A DNA stretch of 9,201 nt from an uncultured Saprospiraceae bacterium (GTDB lineage: Bacteria; Bacteroidota; Bacteroidia; Chitinophagales; Saprospiraceae), in contig CALGLS010000099.1 of the NCBI GenBank assembly GCA_937959375.1, positions 1 to 9,201 of the forward strand. The letters are read 5' to 3'. Numbering within the stretch: the stretch's first letter is position 1; every line of letters begins with the position of its first letter. The notes under the pieces were generated by a model. The model made no database searches. It worked only from the letters and a program-made list of their open reading frames with translations, and had not been told where the DNA came from. The translations under genes were made by a program, and so were the position numbers. Below, piece by piece: positions 6,482 to 9,201 of the stretch.

Positions 6482-7363
6482 ATGAAATTCAAATTTATTT
6501 ACATGATCTTTTTTCTTGGCATCAGCCTAACACTTTTTACCGCGAGTAGCGGAGGAAGAGCAGGTGCTGCTAATTGGGGAAACACAGGCGCTCCTGGTGA
6601 TGAGATGTTTCAAGGTGCTGCTAGAGTTTGTCAGTCTTGCCACACTGGCAATGGTACTGATATTCAGATTACTCAAAGTTTTGAGATGACGGATGCACAA
6701 GGCACACCAATCGCAAACGATGAATACACACCTGGAGCAACTTACACGGTTACAATTACGAATAATGTTGTTGCTGGTAGTCCTGCAGAATTCGGTTTTC
6801 AGGTTTTATGTCTAAATGCTCCTGAAGGGGTTGATGGACCTGAAGTATCTGATTGGAACAATGTCTCGTCAAACGTACAAGTTGCGACAGCTGCTAATAC
6901 CGGGCGAACTTATGCAGAACATGCTGGCGCAAGTACCAGTAATGTATTTGAAATGACTTGGGTTGCTCCTGCAGAAGGGACAGGCGATATTACTTTTTAC
7001 TACGTAGGTGTAGGTGTCAACGATAATGGAATGACGAGTGGTGATGCTGGAAGTACCAACACATTAACACTCTCAGAAGGAGAACCTTCTTCAATAAGAG
7101 ACTTGACACTAGATGTTGACATGCAATCTTTCCCTAACCCTGTACAGGAAACTTTAAACCTAAAGGTAGGAACGGCTGTAGCTGGCGAATACCAACTTAG
7201 AGTTATTGACGTATTAGGAAAAGTACTTTCCAATGAAGTTGTAGACCTTGCAGAAGGAGACAATCAAATGGAAGTTGAAATGGGACACTTAACAACAGGA
7301 ACTTACACGGTTCAATTGTTGAAAGATGGCAAATATGCAAGCAAGCAGATACTCAAGAAATAA
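6482..7363 (+). CDS. T9SS-exported protein with CXXCH haem-type motif, reeler/choice-of-anchor-V-like domain and type A sorting domain
   Basis: A 293-aa protein starting at ATG 6482. Residues 1-21 form a signal peptide. Residues 35-54 read GAPGDEMFQGAARVCQSCHT-like, giving one CXXCH motif (Cys50, Cys53, His54) as used for covalent c-type haem. About 60-198 is a beta-rich domain similar to reeler / choice-of-anchor V domains: TPGATYTVTI, FGFQVLCL, TFYYVGVGVNDNGMTSGD and TLTL follow that family pattern. About 215-293 is a T9SS type A sorting domain, with the QSFPNPVQETLNL entry, the VIDVLGKV strand and the end TGTYTVQLLKDGKYASKQILKK. The protein should cross the outer membrane by T9SS and be released or attached at the surface. 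A role in extracellular electron transfer or ligand binding is possible but not shown; the CXXCH might also be structural. It is followed by a strong intrinsic terminator and is probably monocistronic. Confidence 0.9.
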   Translation: MKFKFIYMIFFLGISLTLFTASSGGRAGAANWGNTGAPGDEMFQGAARVCQSCHTGNGTDIQITQSFEMTDAQGTPIANDEYTPGATYTVTITNNVVAGSPAEFGFQVLCLNAPEGVDGPEVSDWNNVSSNVQVATAANTGRTYAEHAGASTSNVFEMTWVAPAEGTGDITFYYVGVGVNDNGMTSGDAGSTNTLTLSEGEPSSIRDLTLDVDMQSFPNPVQETLNLKVGTAVAGEYQLRVIDVLGKVLSNEVVDLAEGDNQMEVEMGHLTTGTYTVQLLKDGKYASKQILKK

Positions 7364-7407
7364 AGTATTACAGGATCGTTTGTGATACAGGCGTACTAAA
7401 CTTCTAT

Positions 7408-7451
7408 ATAAAAGAGCTTCGGGAATTTATTTCCGAGGCTCTTTTATTTTT
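7408..7451 (+). terminator. Strong rho-independent terminator of the T9SS-cargo gene
   Basis: A 17-bp stem (7408-7424 with 7431-7447, two G-U pairs) closes a 6-nt loop, ATTTAT. The stem has the core AAAAGAGC / GCTCTTTT and a GC-rich top (TTCGG / CCGAG), and is followed by TTTTTAT. It begins 45 bp after the stop at 7363. Because the stem is flanked by A and T runs, it could also work on the opposite strand, but no convergent gene is present. Confidence 0.9.
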
Positions 7452-7509
7452 ATAGGGCACAGAATCTTTTTTTATGAACTGGTTTCCCTAATTTGCAGCA
7501 TGAATTTTT

Positions 7510-7686
7510 GTAACAGTTCAACTTGGATGATAACTACTTGATTCCTTCTTAATCGAGTTTCACCATATAGGCACATAGAACGCATAGTTCGATCGATTGG
7601 TCTATGTGTTCTATGTGCCTATATGGTTCCAAATTACGACAGAAGGTAAGTAAAGGGGAAATCTAGAAGACAAGTTGAATAGTTAC
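7510..7686. mobile_element. Possible MITE-like element: imperfect terminal inverted repeats around a long palindrome
   Basis: The 16 bases at 7510-7525 (GTAACAGTTCAACTTG) are matched inverted at 7671-7686 (CAAGTTGAATAGTTAC) with 14 of 16 positions pairing. Outside both ends is a short direct repeat, ATTTTT at 7504-7509 and at 7688-7693, which could be a target-site duplication. The 26-bp palindrome lies inside, and a 6-bp pair (CCTTCT 7544-7549, AGAAGG 7641-7646) sits between. No coding frame is present, so any element would be non-autonomous. The direct repeat is AT-rich and could be chance; a structured RNA is the alternative reading. Confidence 0.35.
7562..7627. repeat. Long near-perfect inverted repeat (26-bp arms, 14-nt loop), REP-like
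   Basis: Left arm 7562-7587 and right arm 7602-7627 pair at 25 of 26 positions, and the odd one (G7582) would form a G-U pair in RNA. The loop 7588-7601 contains the 8-bp palindrome TCGATCGA. Each arm holds an internal 9-bp near-repeat of the type CTATGTGNN (CTATGTGTT then CTATGTGCC on the right). No T-run follows on either side, so it is not a standard intrinsic terminator, and a strong terminator already sits ~110 bp upstream. The form fits a repetitive extragenic palindrome or a protein-binding cruciform. Confidence 0.9.
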
Positions 7687-7719
7687 GATTTTTAATATTT
7701 CCATTCGTTTAAAATCGTA
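7684..7719 (+). promoter_or_regulatory. Hairpin directly before the ligA start codon
   Basis: TACGATTTT (7684-7692) pairs perfectly with AAAATCGTA (7711-7719), extendable by two A-T pairs past one mismatch, with a 12-nt loop. It ends 9 bases before the ATG at 7729. If transcribed it would lie in the ribosome-binding region of the ligA mRNA and could limit translation; as DNA it could be an operator. It overlaps the right end of the outer inverted repeat. AT-rich stem, so moderate stability. Confidence 0.4.
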
Positions 7720-7728
7720 TTCTAAATT

Positions 7729-9201
7729 ATGAAGTACAGTGCAACCGAACAAAAATCACTCGTTGAAGAATCGAAAAATTTGTTGAAGTCACCAGACGCC
7801 AACAACGAGATGGACGCTACCTTTCAAATCGAATCACTTCGAAAAGTAATCGTTTATCATGAGTGGAAATACTCCATTCAAAACGCTCCAGTAATCAGCG
7901 ACTTTGAATACGACCATTTATACAAAAAACTAGAGGCACTCGAAAAGGCATACCCTCACTTGCTTACGCCAAACTCTCCAACTCAACGAGTTTCTAACGA
8001 CCTCATCGACGAATTCAAATCAGTGGATCACATGATTCCAATGTTGTCATTAGATAACTCATACAACGCTGAAGATCTAAAAGACTTTGATGAGCGTGTC
8101 CGCAAAAACACGGGCCTATCAGAAGATGCGCCTATTGAATATGTGGTGGAACCAAAATATGACGGTGGAGGTATTGCACTCCTTTATGAAAATGACCAAC
8201 TGGTACGAGCAGCGACTCGAGGAAATGGTGTCGCTGGCGAAGAAATAACTTTGAACGCAAGAGCCATTAGTTCAGTGCCACTAAAAGCAGCTTTCTCTAA
8301 AAAAGGATTTAGTAAAGTAGAACTTCGTGGGGAAGTTGTTATTCGGAAAGATATCTTCGATAAGATGAACGATCAACGGGCAGCGGAAGGTCTGCAGTTA
8401 TTTGCGAATCCTCGGAATACTGCTTCTGGTGGACTAAGAATGAAGGACCCAAAAGAAGTAGCCAAAAGAGGCCTGGTCGCATTTTTATATCAAGTAGGTT
8501 ATGCTGTAGATGAAAATGGAGCGGACCAAATGATGCGATTGGAAAATCACGACAATGCTGTTTCATTACTCGGTGATCTTGGGTTTATGATACCCGTAGA
8601 ACAACGAAAAGTTTGTAAGAACATTAAAGAAGTCGCTGATTTTTGTATGGAATGGCAAGAAAAGAGAGATACCTACGCTTATGAAATTGACGGCATGGTG
8701 ATCAAAGTGAATGACCTCGAGCTACAAGAAAAATGTGGTTACACCAGCCATCATCCTCGTTGGGCAATAGCCTTTAAGTTTAAAGCAAAGCAAGCAACTT
8801 CTAAACTAATAAACGTCGAATACCAAATTGGTAAAATTGGTTCGATTACCCCGGTCGCTAAGATTGAACCAGTTTCACTGGCGGGGGTTACGGTATCTTC
8901 TATTTCTTTACACAATGAAGATTTTATTACGGGTAAAGATATTCGAATAGGAGACACCGTTTTGGTCGAGCGAGCTGGTGACGTTATTCCTTACATTGTA
9001 AAACCAATGGAGGATTTACGTGATGGTTCAGAGCAAGTAATTGACTTTCCAAAAGTATGTCCTTCTTGCGGAACAAAACTAGTTAGAGCAGAAAGTGAAG
9101 CGGCTTGGCGATGCGACAATCACTATGCTTGCGAAGCGCAGGTGTTGCAACGTATGATACACCATGTGTCTAAAAGTGCTATGGATATTGATGGCTTTGG
9201 T
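7729..9201 (+). CDS. ligA: NAD+-dependent DNA ligase, 3' part cut by the window edge
   Basis: An open frame of 491 codons from ATG 7729 to the right edge; full-length ligases are about 670 aa, so the helix-hairpin-helix and BRCT domains are missing here. It seals nicks using NAD+, in replication and repair. Domain Ia (about 35-75) carries ISDFEYD (Asp58, Tyr61, Asp62) for NMN binding. The nucleotidyltransferase domain has the adenylation motif KYDG (Lys143), RGE (Glu202), FANPRN (Arg229) with Arg237, EIDGMVIKV (Asp321, Lys326) and AFKF (Lys350). The OB fold follows (about 360-430, ERAGDVIPYIV). The zinc finger has Cys444, Cys447, Cys462 and Cys468 at exactly the E. coli spacing. Odd points: Ser49 where E. 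coli has His23, GNG for GDG (166), and GKIG for GRTG (368-371). It is thus a divergent member; the sequence cannot tell whether this is the only ligase of the cell. Confidence 0.95.
   Translation, partial: MKYSATEQKSLVEESKNLLKSPDANNEMDATFQIESLRKVIVYHEWKYSIQNAPVISDFEYDHLYKKLEALEKAYPHLLTPNSPTQRVSNDLIDEFKSVDHMIPMLSLDNSYNAEDLKDFDERVRKNTGLSEDAPIEYVVEPKYDGGGIALLYENDQLVRAATRGNGVAGEEITLNARAISSVPLKAAFSKKGFSKVELRGEVVIRKDIFDKMNDQRAAEGLQLFANPRNTASGGLRMKDPKEVAKRGLVAFLYQVGYAVDENGADQMMRLENHDNAVSLLGDLGFMIPVEQRKVCKNIKEVADFCMEWQEKRDTYAYEIDGMVIKVNDLELQEKCGYTSHHPRWAIAFKFKAKQATSKLINVEYQIGKIGSITPVAKIEPVSLAGVTVSSISLHNEDFITGKDIRIGDTVLVERAGDVIPYIVKPMEDLRDGSEQVIDFPKVCPSCGTKLVRAESEAAWRCDNHYACEAQVLQRMIHHVSKSAMDIDGFG

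Noticed and set aside
7562..7627. Reading the 26-bp palindrome as an intrinsic terminator
   Set aside because: No T-run follows it on either strand and the upstream gene already has a strong terminator.
7364..7728. CRISPR array, tRNA or small gene in the gap before ligA
   Set aside because: There are no regularly spaced repeats, no cloverleaf, and no open frame with a credible start.
8339..8566. 75-aa minus-strand frame, and a similar one at 8751-8957
   Set aside because: Both lie wholly inside the ligA coding frame and show no family features.

Overview
The window reads as a chromosomal stretch from a member of the Bacteroidota. Several signs agree: a secreted protein with a C-terminal type IX secretion (T9SS) sorting domain, an ECF sigma factor followed by the small membrane protein and Spy/CpxP-like 'sensor' typical of this phylum, a CotH/lamin-tail surface protein, low GC content, and little sign of strong Shine-Dalgarno sequences. 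The lineage below phylum cannot be fixed from this alone; Saprospiria or Cytophagia-like groups are a guess.

Layout. From 1634 leftwards runs a three-gene minus-strand operon: an ECF sigma factor (1065-1634), a one-pass membrane protein with an acidic tail (481-990, probable sigma regulator) and a Spy/CpxP-like periplasmic protein cut by the left edge (1-428). After a ~400 bp gene-poor divergent spacer comes a stand-alone Rieske non-haem iron oxygenase alpha subunit (2031-3104, plus). Its 3' end overlaps by 11 bp the convergent 780-aa CotH-domain envelope protein (3094-5436, minus). A ~310 bp divergent spacer leads to a small PlsC-like acyltransferase (5745-6314, plus), then a T9SS-exported protein with a CXXCH haem-type motif (6482-7363, plus) that ends in a clear intrinsic terminator. 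The right part is a gene-free ~365 bp region and the first 491 codons of an NAD+-dependent DNA ligase (7729-9201, plus), cut by the right edge.

The genes do not form one pathway. The left operon is a self-contained envelope-stress-type signalling unit. The other genes look like independent single-gene transcription units for envelope proteins, lipid metabolism, a redox enzyme and DNA replication/repair. I see no defence system, CRISPR array, RNA gene, phage or complete transposon.

The most unusual non-coding structure is at 7510-7719, between the terminator and ligA. A near-perfect 26-bp inverted repeat (7562-7627) is nested inside a weaker 16-bp inverted repeat (7510-7525 with 7671-7686) flanked by a short direct repeat, and a third hairpin lies directly before the ligA start. 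It looks like a small non-autonomous palindromic element (REP/MITE-like) or a structured RNA. The ligase is itself divergent: it keeps the catalytic residues and the zinc site but has unusual substitutions in the NAD-binding N-terminal domain and the OB fold.
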